This document shows positions 1 to 12,509 of a DNA stretch of 64,000 nt, in pieces. The notes beneath the pieces are model-generated. The model was given only the letters and a program-made list of their open reading frames with translations. It had not been told where the DNA came from and ran no database searches. The translations under genes were made by a program, and so were the position numbers. The stretch's first letter is position 1. Every line of letters starts with the position of its first letter. This DNA comes from Sipunculus nudus (lineage: Eukaryota; Annelida; Sipuncula; Golfingiida; Sipunculidae), in assembly GCA_026874595.1 (NCBI GenBank), contig CM049317.1:52781618-52845617 (forward strand), read 5' to 3'.

Positions 1-359
1 AAATCGACTGCACAAAGGCCTTGTAGCGCCAGGTACAATGAATTTATGTTCATGCAAATATTATTACAGCTGTTGGTTAGTCCAAAGGTGTAACTTTTAA
101 ACAGATTTAAATCCTGCCTCACAATGAGACAAGTCCTGATGAAATTTTGCAGAAGACCTAAGCTGAACTCATATAATGCTACTGGCAGGAAAAAAAGGAC
201 AAGTTCGCCTTTGGCAGTATATAATTTGCACAACAGATTCTAACAAAAGTTACTGGTAAACCCGAAATTAAGTTTCCCTGTCCTATATCAATTTGGCGAT
301 GTGTCACATTCAGCTTTACATGGCTACCTTTCTCATTCTCTTGTTACGTGCCTCGTTAG

Positions 360-503
360 GAGGTAGCCTACCCGAGCATTATCATTGGTACAGCGACAAC
401 CCAAGGTCAGAGGACGGCTGTGCGGTGCTGAAGAAATACAGAAGTGGCTATTACTGGGAGTCTGTGAATTGTACAGAAACACACGCAACTATCTGTTTGA
501 AAG
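360..503 (+). CDS. Gene A exon: C-terminal half of CTLD2
   Basis: The exon encodes the second half of a CTLD with the cysteines in the expected order: GCAVLKKY, then VNCTET, then TICLKG. NCT is a possible N-glycosylation site. The acceptor is the AG at 358-359 and the donor is GTGAAA at 504. Both junctions are phase 1 and the length is 144 bp, as in gene B (14679-14822), whose product is nearly identical here. At the usual sugar-binding position the sequence reads NPR rather than EPN or QPD. Confidence 0.82.
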
Positions 504-3206
504 GTGAAAGAACCATATGCGTTGTATAATGCGCATAGTTAATAAATGCGAACTTTTATTTCTTTTACCCTTCTTCAGTGATATAGCTGGTGCATGGCGC
601 TTTTAGCTGCATCACTTGTTGACGTCGTTAGATTCCTAAATGCAACAATATCGTTTCAAATGCTTTAAATGTGACAATATAATATATCAAAAGAACACAT
701 GATATTCACTATCTACAGCTGACAAGTACGATATCATTGCATGTTTAGTCTTATACGAACTTTTTAAACTGAACACATTATGAGTTTACGCAAGCTTTTC
801 GTAAGAAAATTTCCATGGAGTAGGCTTATATCAATTTTTTTCTGCTTTATCTAAACTAGCGGAATTCTACACAAAACAGCTTCATATTCGTGATTTATCA
901 TGCTTCCGTTTATAAGCACATGACTAAATTTGCACTTACCATTTGTTCTCAAGTGTTTAAATAAACAATAACATCAATATAATATAAACAACAATAACTA
1001 AATAATAACTCTGATCATTCTATTTAAACAGATATGACAATAACAACAGAAAGCTTGGAACTACAGACACGAACCAGCGTAGGTAAGAAGACATCTTTGT
1101 TGTAATATGGTGCATAAGAGCACTCTGTCAGTTTGAATTAGTAAAGTTAACGTAAATATCTTAATTTTAGGATCTGAAGATCTCCAAAATGAGGGAAAAT
1201 TCATTAGTGACAGGAACACCAGTGAGTATATGTTCACCTTTATTTATAGAAGAAAGGGGAAGCCAGGGAAATACTCTCAATACCGACATTGTTAATTAGT
1301 ACCCTTCATAATTTATTGCGGATACATTTACGCTGGTGTATTTTTACATACGTGTTAAGGTTTATCTTTCAGTTTGAACTCAAATATCATTCGGTGCAAC
1401 AATCCACTAACGGATCTGATGTTTTGATAAGCAAGTTTATCAACAATGTTTCTGTATCATATAATTTATTGATCATTTTATGTGGATTTAATTATATAAT
1501 GATTGTATATTCATGATCAGAGGACCGGACCTCAGAAGGCCACCACTGGGAAAGAAGGACTGACGGACGTCTGGATTTCTTAGTTGTCATGTGGTCATTC
1601 ATTTTAGTCACTGTCGTTGTTTACGTTACTTACTTGATGATACACAGGAGAAGGTGAACATCTTCATATCTTTACGTGTTATGTCTGCCATGTTATATAT
1701 ATGTGTGTGTGTGTGTGTGTAAATATATATGTATATATATGTATATATATATGTATATATATATATATATGTGTGTGTGTTTGTGTATATTTTTATAAAT
1801 CGTATAAATATAAATCTTTAACCAGTATATCTAATAAGGAAAAAGTCTTTTTTTGGTTAATTTTAGGTATATTATTAATTCAGACATACCTCACTTATTC
1901 GTTTGGAATGGTTTTAATATGATATGGCTATCAATTCTTTACGATTAATAGTATTTAAATACAATTTATTTATAGTTTTATTTACTTTATATGGACTGTA
2001 TAACTAATTAAAATAACTATAACGAGGCACTCTCCATGGCACGATTGGTGGCGTTTAATAGTCTATTGAGGTTGAAGAACCCGGCGGACCCGAAGAAAAC
2101 AACTAACAATGGACGGGCAACTACAGCCCACGCCCATAGCTAGGTCGGGGATCGAACCCTGATCTTCAGCGGAGATCGCCGAGCGTTTTACCCCTCCACT
2201 GCCCAGGGACCAGAGTAATAGTATGTATTTCTGTTTTCCAAGCAAATTGAAAAAGTTCTGCGGCTGCTTCCAAAGAACTTGTAGTCAACAGAATGACATC
2301 AACAACACTTCTGGTCGTGAGCAGGATGCTGGCGGGGCTTGCAAGGAGGAGCAACATAAACTGTAAATAAAATTTCAATTTGTTATAATAGAGCAAATTA
2401 AGATTTAACCAGATTAACAATGTTTTGATTCTTTCGTTTTTTCTAAATATTATAGCTGTTATTTTTTATCAGTAAGACCTCAAAACCTGCTATGGTACAC
2501 ACAAGTCCTCAGTTTTATAAATTAGTTAGGATGTATGGTAGCCTTTTTGTTTTTTTTTTTAAGAATGTCCCTCGAAACACAATGTCACTACCATTAAACA
2601 GTAAAAAGTCCACGGTTAATAATTCAGTCATTATTTTTAATAGTAGATTAAATACACATATAAATAAATGGAAATATACCCAGCAATATATTTTTTTCCC
2701 GAAATCGGTCATTACTACTACGATTACAACTTTCATTCACATGTGGTATGCAACGTTCAAGTGTTACAGCAGAAAACATCCTCCAGGAAGCGCATCAAGG
2801 AGGGGGGGGGGGGGGGAGTCCGGAATCCCCTTTTCCTGTCACCGCAAACTTTTTTAGGAGTTAAGACCACATTTTGCGGACTGCAACCCCTTTTCCGGAC
2901 CCGGGAACCTTTTTTCTTCAGGTTTTGTCATTAGTCCTCCAGGTTGGCCTTTTCATAAATCCTGGATTCGAGCCGTCAATATATGTTACATTTGTAGAGA
3001 CCAGAAAAAAATTGATTTTAATTACATGTTGTTTTTTTTTCAGTATGGACCGGAAAAGTACATCGAATGGACTTGGTGTACTAAACCCGCCAGCTAGTAC
3101 ATCGGAGCTGAAGGTCCCAAGCCCTTGCCAAGTGGGAGGGAGTACACACAGCGATACAAACCTAGTACACATTCACTCGTGTTCATCCAAAACGTGCACT
3201 ATTTAA
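360..3206 (+). CDS. Gene A: 3' part of a CTLD type I membrane protein (5' end outside window)
   Basis: Five exons can be joined without breaking frame: 360-503, 1032-1082, 1171-1221, 1521-1653 and 3044-3206 (stop TAA). They encode about 179 residues: the C-terminal half of a C-type-lectin-like domain, two short stalk exons, a TM segment and a Ser/Thr-rich cytoplasmic tail. The first four exons match gene B exon for exon, and three of them have the same length (144, 51 and 133 bp). Introns are phase 1 up to the TM exon and phase 2 after it. The N-terminal CTLD half must lie left of position 1. Family knowledge suggests a cell-surface recognition receptor; the ligand is unknown. The last intron holds a SINE-like repeat and a G-run element. 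An AATAAA at 3335-3340 is a plausible polyadenylation signal. Confidence 0.75.
1032..1082 (+). CDS. Gene A exon: stalk 1
   Basis: A 51-bp, phase 1 to phase 1 exon between a TTTAAACAG acceptor and a GTAAGA donor. It encodes a Thr-rich stretch (MTITTESLELQTRTSV) that aligns with gene B stalk 1 (EITTRTSTKLLTRLGL). It probably forms an extended, possibly O-glycosylated stalk between lectin domain and membrane. Confidence 0.65.
1171..1221 (+). CDS. Gene A exon: stalk 2
   Basis: A 51-bp, phase 1 to phase 1 exon with acceptor TTAATTTTAG and donor GTGAGT. It encodes SEDLQNEGKFISDRNT. Length and phase equal gene B stalk 2 (15407-15457), which also begins with GATCTGA. The sequence itself is poorly conserved, as expected for a stalk. 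Confidence 0.65.
1521..1653 (+). CDS. Gene A exon: transmembrane segment
   Basis: A 133-bp exon, phase 1 in and phase 2 out. It encodes a juxtamembrane part ending GRLDF, a single hydrophobic helix (VVMWSFILVTVVVYVTYLM) and a basic stop-transfer IHRR. Gene B has an exon of the same length with the same pattern (RRLDF, helix, MIQRR). Basic residues after the helix support type I topology. There is no charged residue inside the helix, so no obvious site for pairing with a charged adaptor. Confidence 0.78.
1697..1790. repeat. GT/TA microsatellite in the gene A intron
   Basis: Runs of GT, ATGT and TA dinucleotides just after the gene A transmembrane exon. Confidence 0.9.
2040..2225 (-). repeat. 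tRNA-derived SINE-like repeat
   Basis: Read on the minus strand it has an A-box-like TGGGCAGTGG (near 2197-2206) and a B-box-like GGGTTCGATCCCC (2147-2159). These are the internal polymerase III promoter of tRNAs and tRNA-derived SINEs. A tRNA cloverleaf is not complete, so a SINE fits better than a tRNA gene. It sits in the last intron of gene A. Confidence 0.5.
2795..2975. mobile_element. G-run element remnant in the gene A intron
   Basis: A 13-bp or longer G run followed by CCCCTTTT tracts and AATCCTGGATTCGAG, the worn end of the GGATCC-GCC family seen better at 15.65, 34.3-35.0, 35.4 and 38.5 kb. Confidence 0.4.
3044..3206 (+). CDS. Gene A exon: Ser/Thr-rich cytoplasmic tail (last exon)
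   Basis: The exon follows a strong polypyrimidine tract and CAG at 3041-3043. Entered in phase 2 it runs open for 53 codons to TAA at 3204-3206. The tail begins with the split codon plus MDRKSTSNGLG and is rich in Ser, Thr and Pro, with three Cys near its end (SCSSKTC). No tyrosine motif of ITIM or ITAM type is present. It shares nothing with the tails of B or C beyond a Met-Asp start also seen at 18604. Confidence 0.6.
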
Positions 3207-4720
3207 TTCACCAAACTGACTGGTATAAACTGATCGTCTCTTTAAATGAATAGGCTATTTAGGATATGTGGTTGTTTTCATTTTCCCTATATAACATCTC
3301 TGAAGTATGGGCCTGTTTTATAAAATTAAAAAAAAATAAATTCTGATTTTGAACTTTATTTTTAAAATAGGAAATTCCCAGGTAAGAATCTTTTATATTT
3401 AACTTTCATAACTGAGAATTTCTTATTTCTACAGTAAAACATGTCTAAGAAAATCAGGGTTTGAGTATCTCATTTTCTCAAAATCTTAGTATATACGAAT
3501 GCAGAGATTACCCTTCCAAGCAGTCCAAAACAAGAAAAGTACCTGAAGTATTATATAAAATCATTCTTTTACTTTGCTTGTGTCCAGATCTTCATTGGCT
3601 GGTTACACCATCTAAAATGGATTGCTCCCATAAAATTTAAAAGAAACACAGATACTCATCATTTAACATACTTAAAGTGAATGAGAATAACTACGCAACA
3701 AAATTTAGCTTTAGCAAACCTGACTTGCATGCATTCATGTTGTGGCATATTGAGATTTCAAAGTCTTTCGGACGGGCATATGTGTTAGCATGGGTATGGG
3801 CCAGGAATCAAAGGGTTAGACTAGAGATTCCCTTTAATAAATACCAAAATGATTTGTTTGATGTCTAAATCTTAAATATGTTGTATTGCTTTCCGTTCAG
3901 TTCATTGCTGTATTATCCATTCCTTCATACAATGGACTGAATACACCGGTTTCGGCAGGTATCGGACCACTGAGAGCGGATGTCACGTGTATAAAATTTT
4001 TGAACTGGATGAGATACATCGCTCTCATAGGTCTGATACAAATCTTGGTGGTGTAACCCAGAGAAGTTTGATATACGAAACAGCAATTAAAACAAAATAT
4101 CTGGGGCGACTGCAGTGTATAACCGCTACCGAGGAGCGTAAATAGACAAAAGTAAATACATATGCTGTGTGAAATATTGATATTATAGAAATTTTCATCA
4201 ATAAGCAAATAATTTGACACATGTATTATTGTTATTCCAGTTCTAAGTGACAGATTAGGCAAAATAATAAAAAGTATGGTTCTCAGAAATTTCAGAAATC
4301 AGTGCGCAAGGGCGATTTTTTTTACATTTTTTTGTATGGTTTGATTAAAATGTCATATGATTAAAGAAAAGCATGATAATAACAGAATTGCACTACATAA
4401 CAAAAGAAATCTTATCAAAATTGAATAATTTTATCTTCTTGAAAGAAATGTCCGAACGGGTGGAGCTCAAAATTGATAACTTTTGTATTTAAAATCAAAA
4501 TATTTTTTGAGAGGGTGCGTTCTGTTTAAAGTCGCGTTATGTCATACACTGCAACAAACTTCCAAAAAGGAAGACCAGCCATAAATAAGCAGTTCACGTT
4601 GCTGTACATGTTTAGGGACGTGTTGGTAGCTTCAGAAGAAGACAAGATTGGACGAAATAAAAATCACCACACCCAAGAAGAATTCCCTTTGATCGATTAG
4701 CTTGAGACTTACAATGTGAC
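3207..4720. other. 3' flank of gene A
   Basis: AATAAA at 3335-3340 may end the gene A transcript. The rest is AT-rich with no gene. Around 3900-4220 it resembles 25540-25790 (shared ACTGCAGTGTATAACC and GAGGAGCGTA), suggesting an old duplication. Confidence 0.4.
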
Positions 4721-4734
4721 GTACGAGTTTTGGT

Positions 4735-5225
4735 GTTAACCAGTGATGAAATCGAGTCCACACCATCAGAATTCAAATCGAGTCCAAGTCACTTGAGTCC
4801 ACGTCCAGGTCCGAATCCATTAGGTTCGAGTCCATATCTAGCTACTACTAGCCCCAGTCATTTGGAACCCGAGACTAAGTCCGAATCTGAGTCGAATACA
4901 CATATCCTTAGAAAGCAATTTAATATGGAAATTTAAGATTATCATGTACATTTTAAGGTTCACGCATGATTTTACTATAATAGTTAATAACATTTGTAGC
5001 TCCTGAATCTGAAAAAAAGCTTTTCATATATAGTGTTATTTTTTTTGTAATATCCTGTCAGTAGTTCGCATATTTTCATAAGTCTTTTTAATATGTAATG
5101 GAGTTTTATTTCTATTTGACTCGAGATTTATCGAGTCCTCACCTTCCAGTCCGAGTACAAGTCCGCGTCCAGTACCCTCGTGGCCAATTAAGTCTGAGTC
5201 CGAGTGTCTTAAAAGGTGCATGGAC
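4735..5225. repeat. Dispersed repeat with GAGTCC motifs
   Basis: Two blocks of GAGTCC/AAGTCC/GAATCC hexamer-like sequence (4740-4900 and 5120-5220) around an AT-rich core containing TATATAGTGTTATT. The core matches the sequence just before the 51-bp minisatellite at 32.6 kb, so both belong to one element family. Confidence 0.5.
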
Positions 5226-5303
5226 TAGAGACCTACATCGCCGGTAGAGGTAGTCCTTTAGTGTAGTGCTTATGGCCAAGTGTATGATTTGCATGTACTT
5301 TAT

Positions 5304-6072
5304 TGTATCCGCCAAAAAAAGTTTTGCGGATACTATGTTTTGAGTGGGTTCCGCCGCCGTATTCGTTTCCGGAGAACTCCTCTGAGACTACTCGACCGAT
5401 TTTTCCGAAACTTACACCAATTATCCGGTCACATGTGAACTGGTGCCTAACCATTCAGCGTTGACCTCTGACCTTTCCTCTCTCCAGTGCGTCCATCTGT
5501 GCGTCTGTTTTGACACATAAACACATATCTTCGGAGTCGTTTGACCATGCAATCAGGAAAAACATTTACACAAATGTAGCCCTTGGATAGCTTTATAACA
5601 CGCACAAAAATGGTTGCGCCACATGCAGCCATTTTTGCACAGCGTCCATCTGTTTGTCTGCCTTGGGTTAAAATCACTCATATATCTGCAGTGGTGTGAC
5701 TAATTCACCTGAAATTCGGCATGCGTATACATCCTGGATAGCTTTCTTGGTTTTATGACAGATGACGCCCCCTACATTCACGTTCAGGCTGCAGACATCC
5801 ATGCTTTTATCTCCGGACTGGTTTGACGTATCTTCCGTAAGTGATGCATGTGTTTGGATTTCACATACCCCTTTATCATACAAGAAACTGGTGGCGCCAC
5901 TTGCAACCTTTTTTGCATAGTCCATCTGTTTGTCTGCTGTGGGATAAAATCACTCATACAATCAAGTTTACGTGTCAGACTCCATGCTAATATGTAACTC
6001 ATCTAACTCTGTTTCCCTTACCACTCAATCCATGCCTCACTCACCCGTCCTACTCTGATTTTGGCGGATACA
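5304..6072. mobile_element. Short inverted-repeat element (about 0.77 kb)
   Basis: TGTATCCGCCAAAA at 5304-5317 recurs as its exact complement at 6059-6072. The interior has repeated modules (GTCCATCTGT, GGATAGCTTT, TGGTGGCGCCAC) but no convincing coding frame. It is likely a non-autonomous DNA element; no target duplication was found. Confidence 0.45.
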
Positions 6073-8690
6073 CGTAGTCGCTTGTCGACTACCCGTATTC
6101 TAGTTCTCATTAAGGTCACAGTGAACCTTGTGATCACTGGGCCTAACCTACCGGCAATTATTTTAACATCCCTTTTCATTTAAAACAACATCATAATGAG
6201 AAGATAATAGTTCGAAAAGCGTCATGTTTTATTCAGATTTAAAGCAAGTAGTAAACTAACAGAAGTCGTGGAATATGTATTGCTGTGCCAATATCGTCTT
6301 TTAAAGCGCCTGAAATCTGTCCACATTCAAATGTAAATGCTGCGACACCGCCCCCCCCCCCCCCCGTTATCTCAAGTTTATGTTCCGACATATTGATCAC
6401 AGGTTGATATGTGATTGGTACGTTACTTGGCACCGTCCAGTAGTTTTCCACTTTAATAATAAAAATGCTTTGGAGTGAGGGAAATGATTATCAGTTGGAA
6501 GTGATTTTAACCCCTTTTATGGGAGTCTAAAGTATGTTCATTATTCAACTTTAAGATTTTGCTTATTTACACACATTTTGTCTATTTTCCAATAATTATG
6601 TGAAAAATCACTGCATGCAATTTTTGCAAAAGTATTTATCACATGAATTACATATGGTTGTCACCTACAGGTGACGCCACCTGTGATGGCCATTTTCCTA
6701 TAAGGTAAAGTTGTATATTCCACTTGAACCTGAATAAGGAAGAAACTTTATAGGCATAGAGCAATTGGTCTTTCGTAAACATCATTTTTGTTACATTAAA
6801 GCAAAGGAAATTATGTTACCGTGAACAGGGTATATCAATATATTATCCTTTTTATCAAGGAGACTTATTGGAATTTCTGCAGGCATAAATGTATTTCTGT
6901 CATACAGAACTTTGTGGTAGCTACAAAGTAACAACCATATATTTTGGGCAACATTTTTTCTTAGCTTCACTAATTTTCATCATTACCAAAACTAATTCAA
7001 TTTAGCAATATAGGTGCGCCTAGACGGCTCCGGGCTCTGGTTAAATACTACAGTGCAAAAGTCACTGAATCACCTTAGAATTGACAGCAATTGTTCTTTT
7101 AATTCTTATAATTTTTTATATTTTATTAATATTCAATTATATATCCTAAATATTAAATGAGAATATTCCATTTTTTTATTGCTGAAAGATTATTTCAGTT
7201 CTACGGATTCCCTTGTTGGCTTATGTATGTACCCAAGTAATCTTTTAATGAAAGGGCCCTGTTTTGATTTACAGCCAGGGCTGATAACGCACCATGTAAA
7301 CAACCTTACCTCAGCCAAAACAGATCAGCTGTAATACCAAATAAACAAAACATCACGTGCATGGACTACTTCATGATCCAGGCAACAGACCTGTTTCTAG
7401 GTCAAAGAGTGAGTGCCTTGTTTACAGTGAAAAACAACATAGCTTATCTGATTATGTTTACTTCTTGTTTATTAAAGCAATCAAACAGTATTGTGTATAT
7501 GTTTTATATTATTTACAGTACTTGAACTCATTTCTCGTATAATCAGGATTACCCAAGTAAGCTACATTGGAGTTGTTTCCCTTACGCGGTTGGTATGCGC
7601 TACATTCGTTCTGTATCACTCCTTCCTTTAAACCACTGCTTGATGAATGTTTAGACAATAATTGCATGTTCAGGACATAAATGTTCAGACTAATGGGAAC
7701 AGGTCATCACGGGTTTAAAACTTTGCATTTTCATTTATGTATTGTGTATGCAACTGCGGTACAATTGTTCCTGGATATCAATTAAAGTAAATATATAAAT
7801 TATAAAAGTAATTTCTCATAGCCAACAGTTTTGTATTACTAATCCGGGAATAGGCGAGGGTTGACCTTGACACCTTGGATAAATGGTTTTCACATTATTA
7901 GAAGCTTACGCAGTAAAAAAAATCCTGCTTTGCCAAAGGCATATGTATGTATTGCCAAACCGATCTGACATAATCCAACACTATAAGGGATATTTATATG
8001 TAAGGGATTAACAAAATCTTCGTGACTGCATTTTGTTGTTTCCCGTTGTCCCGGTAAGTGTTCAGTGTTACCTAAATAATGTTGTCGAACGATACATCTT
8101 GTACGTTTTACGCATTACGTGAAGTTCTAGTTACATGCATGTTGTGTAATCATTACTTCCTGGACAAGCTGATTCATGGGAAGGCTTTATATAATCCTGG
8201 AAAATTATATTTCTGTTATTGATAAATGTTCGAAGGAATATACATGGACGATGCAAGATTTATCATGACACATATTTGTTAGATCTGATCCAACAGTGAC
8301 ATTGTTTATTATATCACTCCGTGTATCCCGAATTTCAATATGTTCGCCATCCTGTTAATCTATCATGTATTAGCATGTTGGGCGGTTCCGTAAGTCGGTT
8401 TGTTTGGGGGTGTGTTTGTTTGCTTGGTTTCCCACTCTACTAGCCACAGTTGTACAGCAAGCGATCGGAAATTAACAGGGTTCACTGAAATCAAAACATC
8501 ATTAAGGCTGTTGTTTTAAGACGGTTTTATTCTCGTCACAACCTCGTCCATAATTGTCCTATCCACAGAAACTACAGCAGGCTATCTCCATGTGCTGGTC
8601 TGGTCTGGTCAGTATGTCAGTGTGTCAGTATGATTGTCTATTTGTCAGTTGCTGATTCATTGCCTTACATATACCAAAATTTGATATCAA
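6073..8690. other. Gene-free AT-rich stretch
   Basis: Apart from a C run at 6351-6365 (inside a worn G-run repeat) I see no gene, RNA or clear repeat structure here. Confidence 0.4.
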
Positions 8691-9625
8691 AGCGTGAAAC
8701 ATCAATTTCACTGTTTTAACCAGTAGCAAATGTTGTCATGCATGGTATCACTATTTTGCGCTGGTCCATCAAGTAATTTACTTTATGCGTACAAATCTTC
8801 CTGCCCCTCCCGACAATTTTGACAACACTTGCAATCATTTATTTTCTTCTTAATAAGACAAGAGTTGTAAAAATGCGATTATCTCATGTTTGTAAGCTTT
8901 GCGTCATGACCCATGGGTAAATTGTTTACTCTTATTTTTGAGACCTTCAAAGATGTGGTTGACTGTTAACAGGACAAAAATTGTAACCATTGGATAGAAT
9001 CTTCTTAATTCACATCAAGTGAGGTCCATGAAAATCCTCCTTGGAGTCCTGAAAATGTGTCTCTGTTACCACTATCCTCTGAGCTTTAGGGCTCAGAAGT
9101 ATTCGCTAGAATAATTAAAAACAAAACCTGTCACAAGAGCTCCAGTATCTGAAAAACTGATGCACTGATCTACATGATTCTTTGTATGCATATTCATCTT
9201 GCAGACTTGTGCCGCCATCTTAAATTTTCTCGACTTTTTACTCATTTTTTTTGTCTATTTTGAGACCTTCAAAGATGCGGTCGTCCTTTAACAGAGTACT
9301 AATCGTAACCATTAAACCTAAAATCCACTGATTTAAAATCCAGTGATGTCCATAAAAAAATCTCCTTGAAAACCTGAAATTAGGTCTCTGTTACACATAT
9401 CCTTCCATCTATAGGGCTTTTAAATACCCCTCAGTATAATTAAAAAATTGATACAAAACCTTCAGTTCCTGAACAACTAATGCATTCATCACCATGATTC
9501 TTTGCATGCACATTCATCAATTGAATGGGGATACCACCTACAAAATTTGGTGTTTAGATGATAACATTCCTTTTGTGAATGTCTTCCTGGTCAGCTGAGC
9601 GTCATGACCCCTGGGTCAATCGTTA
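8690..9625 (+). repeat. Dispersed bivalve-type repeat, worn copy
   Basis: It contains the family landmarks GCGTCATGACCCATGGGT (near 8903 and 9600), AGACCTTCAAAGATG, GTCTCTGTTAC and CATGATTCTTTG. 8695-8930 matches 54560-54780, and 8930-9620 matches the interior of the 16.46-17.92 kb copy. Confidence 0.6.
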
Positions 9626-12245
9626 GATTGTTTGTAATTTTCACCTTCCAAGCCCTCAACATGCAGAGAATGGTTTTTTTAGCGTGGGCCCGTCTCTCAT
9701 GAAATCGGTACCGCGAAAAGTGGCTTTTTGTATAGGCAAAGCAGGACAACCTGGTAAACTGTATGGTTGCTCTTGTTGTAAGGTACTTCATTAACTTGGT
9801 GTATGTTTTTCTTCAGGTTTCAAACATGAACGTTAATAAGTAAATTAAAAAAACAAATCGATCCTATTATTTTAAATCTTTGATAAGTTACCCTGTATCC
9901 TTCGGTTTACCAAACTGTTCTACATACTTTCTACAAACAGATTCATTGAACAGCTAGGTACAATTAAAAGGCTATGTCAAACCTGTACATTTCAGTTTGG
10001 GTTTACATTTTATAAGTGGACATAAACGGTAAATATGACCCATGTATACGAATGACCAGTGGTTGTTTTTATCATTATGGTCAACTGCTTAGTAAACACT
10101 GCACTGGGCCAGGGGGAACTGACCCTGTAACCATATCTCAGAGTACCGAGTAATTGGGTGAATAAGTAAGGCTTCTACTGATGGTATTTACTATACCAGT
10201 TTCTTTGCTTCACTGACATAAAAAAAGTCTAGCTACTGTAAGATCAAAATGAGGCTATCAGTCCAACCTGCATGGCTACTGAGTGGTGCATTAACTGCTA
10301 GCTACAAGCAATTAACAGAACAGCTGTGTTGGAATAGCCTGACCCGAGCATGTGCAGGTATATGGAACTAGTATAATTAGTATGCATGTAACCCATGTCT
10401 AGCCTCTTGTCAAGTAGGCCATTGTTGTGATCATGCAATCAGACAGTTATACACCTCTGGCCTTTTGTTAATCTGTTTGCTCATTCTCATTAACAACTGA
10501 AGTATGAATATTTAATAGTTAACTGATACTATGATTACTAATAATTTAATATTCACAATAAACAGAGATCCAAAAATTCCAATAGGAAGATAGTTCAACT
10601 TGGAAAATGATGAAGTGCCCACATAAGCTGGATAAAAGCCTGCTTTACCAAATGTAGAGGAGCCCACATTAGCTAAACATAATAAAAGAGAACTTGAGAA
10701 CAAAATGGGACTGCCAAAAAGTGGCACTTTAGAGATAGAGGTGCCCACTTTATGGAAGTTCCCACTGAGAGAGGTGCGACTGTAATGTATTTGCTCTAGA
10801 AACACGTTCAGGTTCTTTTAGGCCTAGGTTGTATAAAGCCTAATTCTAATCCCCAGTGCCATGCTCCCCACCGCTATGGAAACAAGGAAAATTGTGGAAA
10901 GCGAGCATCCATTTTTAAAGTCGGCGAAAAAGACATAATGGAAATTATGGAAAACTTGGCGAGTATATCCTTTTGCCCAGTCAGAGTCAAGTCAGTGATT
11001 TTGTATTTTTAGGAAAATAATGTTTCAGATCAGGGAAATATCAGAAAATTTGATTGGATGATGAGATAATGATCAGTTTCATCAAATCAGAGTCAGGAAA
11101 TCATTTTTTCATGAAATGGTGGGAAGCCTCCTGCGGCAAGTGACACTTGGTGTGCCAAGGAAGATGTTGTATTTCCATAAAAATTGTTGTTTATTTATTC
11201 CCATATAGAATAAAAGTGCCTTTCTATACATGGGGATTTTCACCCGCGCGGGTCCCCGCATGCACTAATTATTATTCTAATTTCTTAAATTTTATTCTCA
11301 TAATATTTCAAATAAATATGCAGTATAAACAATTATACTAACTGATGAACCAGGTTTAAGCATATTAATATTGTATCTCAATAGCAAGGCTAACATGGTG
11401 GCTATTTTCTATCACTTTTAACCAAGACCTGGCTCCGGGCCGTATCTCAATGAAGACTGGTCGTATATTTGTTATACAGCATAATTAGCTGTTTCAGCTC
11501 CTTTTTCTTTCCCAAAGAAAAGGACACATACCTGCTACTGATACATACATGTGGCTTCCGCAATGGAAGGTCGACTTCAGCACCACAACTCAGAAAGCGT
11601 GGAATTATGTCTGAAGGTATTTGCTTGCGTATCATCATGAAACAACATTTACGATTAGAAGTACTGAATTCAGCTATTCATAAAAACAGTAGTGAACAGT
11701 ACGTAATTTAAATCTTGTTCCAATTTGATAACGGGAAATCGTAAAAATTGCTTCATGTTTTAATGAAGAATTTTTAAATTCTTGCATATAAAAGTAACAA
11801 CTTTTTTCCTTTAATATAAGTCTTATGTTTATATGTTTATATGATTTTTACAGGTATTACGGATCGTCATTTTGACAATTTGCATAGGTTGGTTGACTAA
11901 AACAATAATTTTGTGTAACATTGGTTTAATTATGTGTACACATCTAACTATAAAAAAATATTCCTCGCACTTTCTTTCTGGGCCACATTTTAAAGAACAT
12001 TTTGCATGAGCGTCTTAAATTATTGATTATGCATGGTTTCGAATATCATTTAAGTTTTTAGAGATTTATCCAGCCATTTTTCAGATTGATTTCCGGCCTG
12101 TCACGGAAGTATTTATGTTAAAGAGAATTAATATATTTACGGACTTTAAATCTTGATATTATTATTGACACTGTAAAGGATTTGATGGATAAGAAACTTT
12201 AATGTGGATTGATATCACGTTTGGCTATATTAAACAAAATTGTAG
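9626..12245. other. Upstream region of gene B
   Basis: It should contain the promoter and signal-peptide exon of gene B, but I found no ATG exon with a hydrophobic core and a phase-1 donor. The minus-strand frame at 10512-10805 looks like chance. Confidence 0.35.
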
Positions 12246-12509
12246 ATGTTACAATGCAGGCAGCTGATCCTGTAAGCCCAAGGTCGCAGGTAATAATTAA
12301 CCCCGGAAAGTATGAACAGGCAGCTCAAACATGTAAAGGTGTGAATGATGGTGTTTGGGATTTACCGGCCCCTAATGACCACCTGAACCTTGCTCTGATG
12401 GACAACACCTTGTTCAGGCTTATTGAGTCTCATAGTCTTACCAGTGTATGGATCAAGCTTCGGAGAAGCGATTTTCCACAGTGGACAAACCTGGATAACA
12501 CTACGTTTG
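12246..12509 (+). CDS. Gene B exon: N-terminal half of CTLD1
   Basis: The exon encodes YEQAAQTC, a loop, the WIGL-type core (VWIKLRRSDFPQW) and ends DNTTFG, where NTT is a possible glycosylation site. Gene C has the same layout (YQQATKTC, WIGLGRKDLYSW, DNTTFG). I place the start after TTGTAG because that gives phase 1 and residues AADPV, matching AARPV in gene C. The competing acceptor ATGCAG at 12254-12259 would hit an early stop in phase 1. The exact start is less certain than the rest. Confidence 0.78.

Noticed and set aside
299-360. An apparent signal peptide (MATFLILLLRASLG) in frame with the gene A CTLD exon
   Set aside because: The hydrophobic run is the translation of the intron's polypyrimidine tract before the acceptor at 359. 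The CTLD half would lack its first half, and genes B and C have an acceptor at the same place.
10512-10805. Minus-strand 97-codon frame
   Set aside because: No domain, no splice context and no conservation visible; it contains a weak internal repeat (GTGCCCACTT on the plus strand) that explains its open length.
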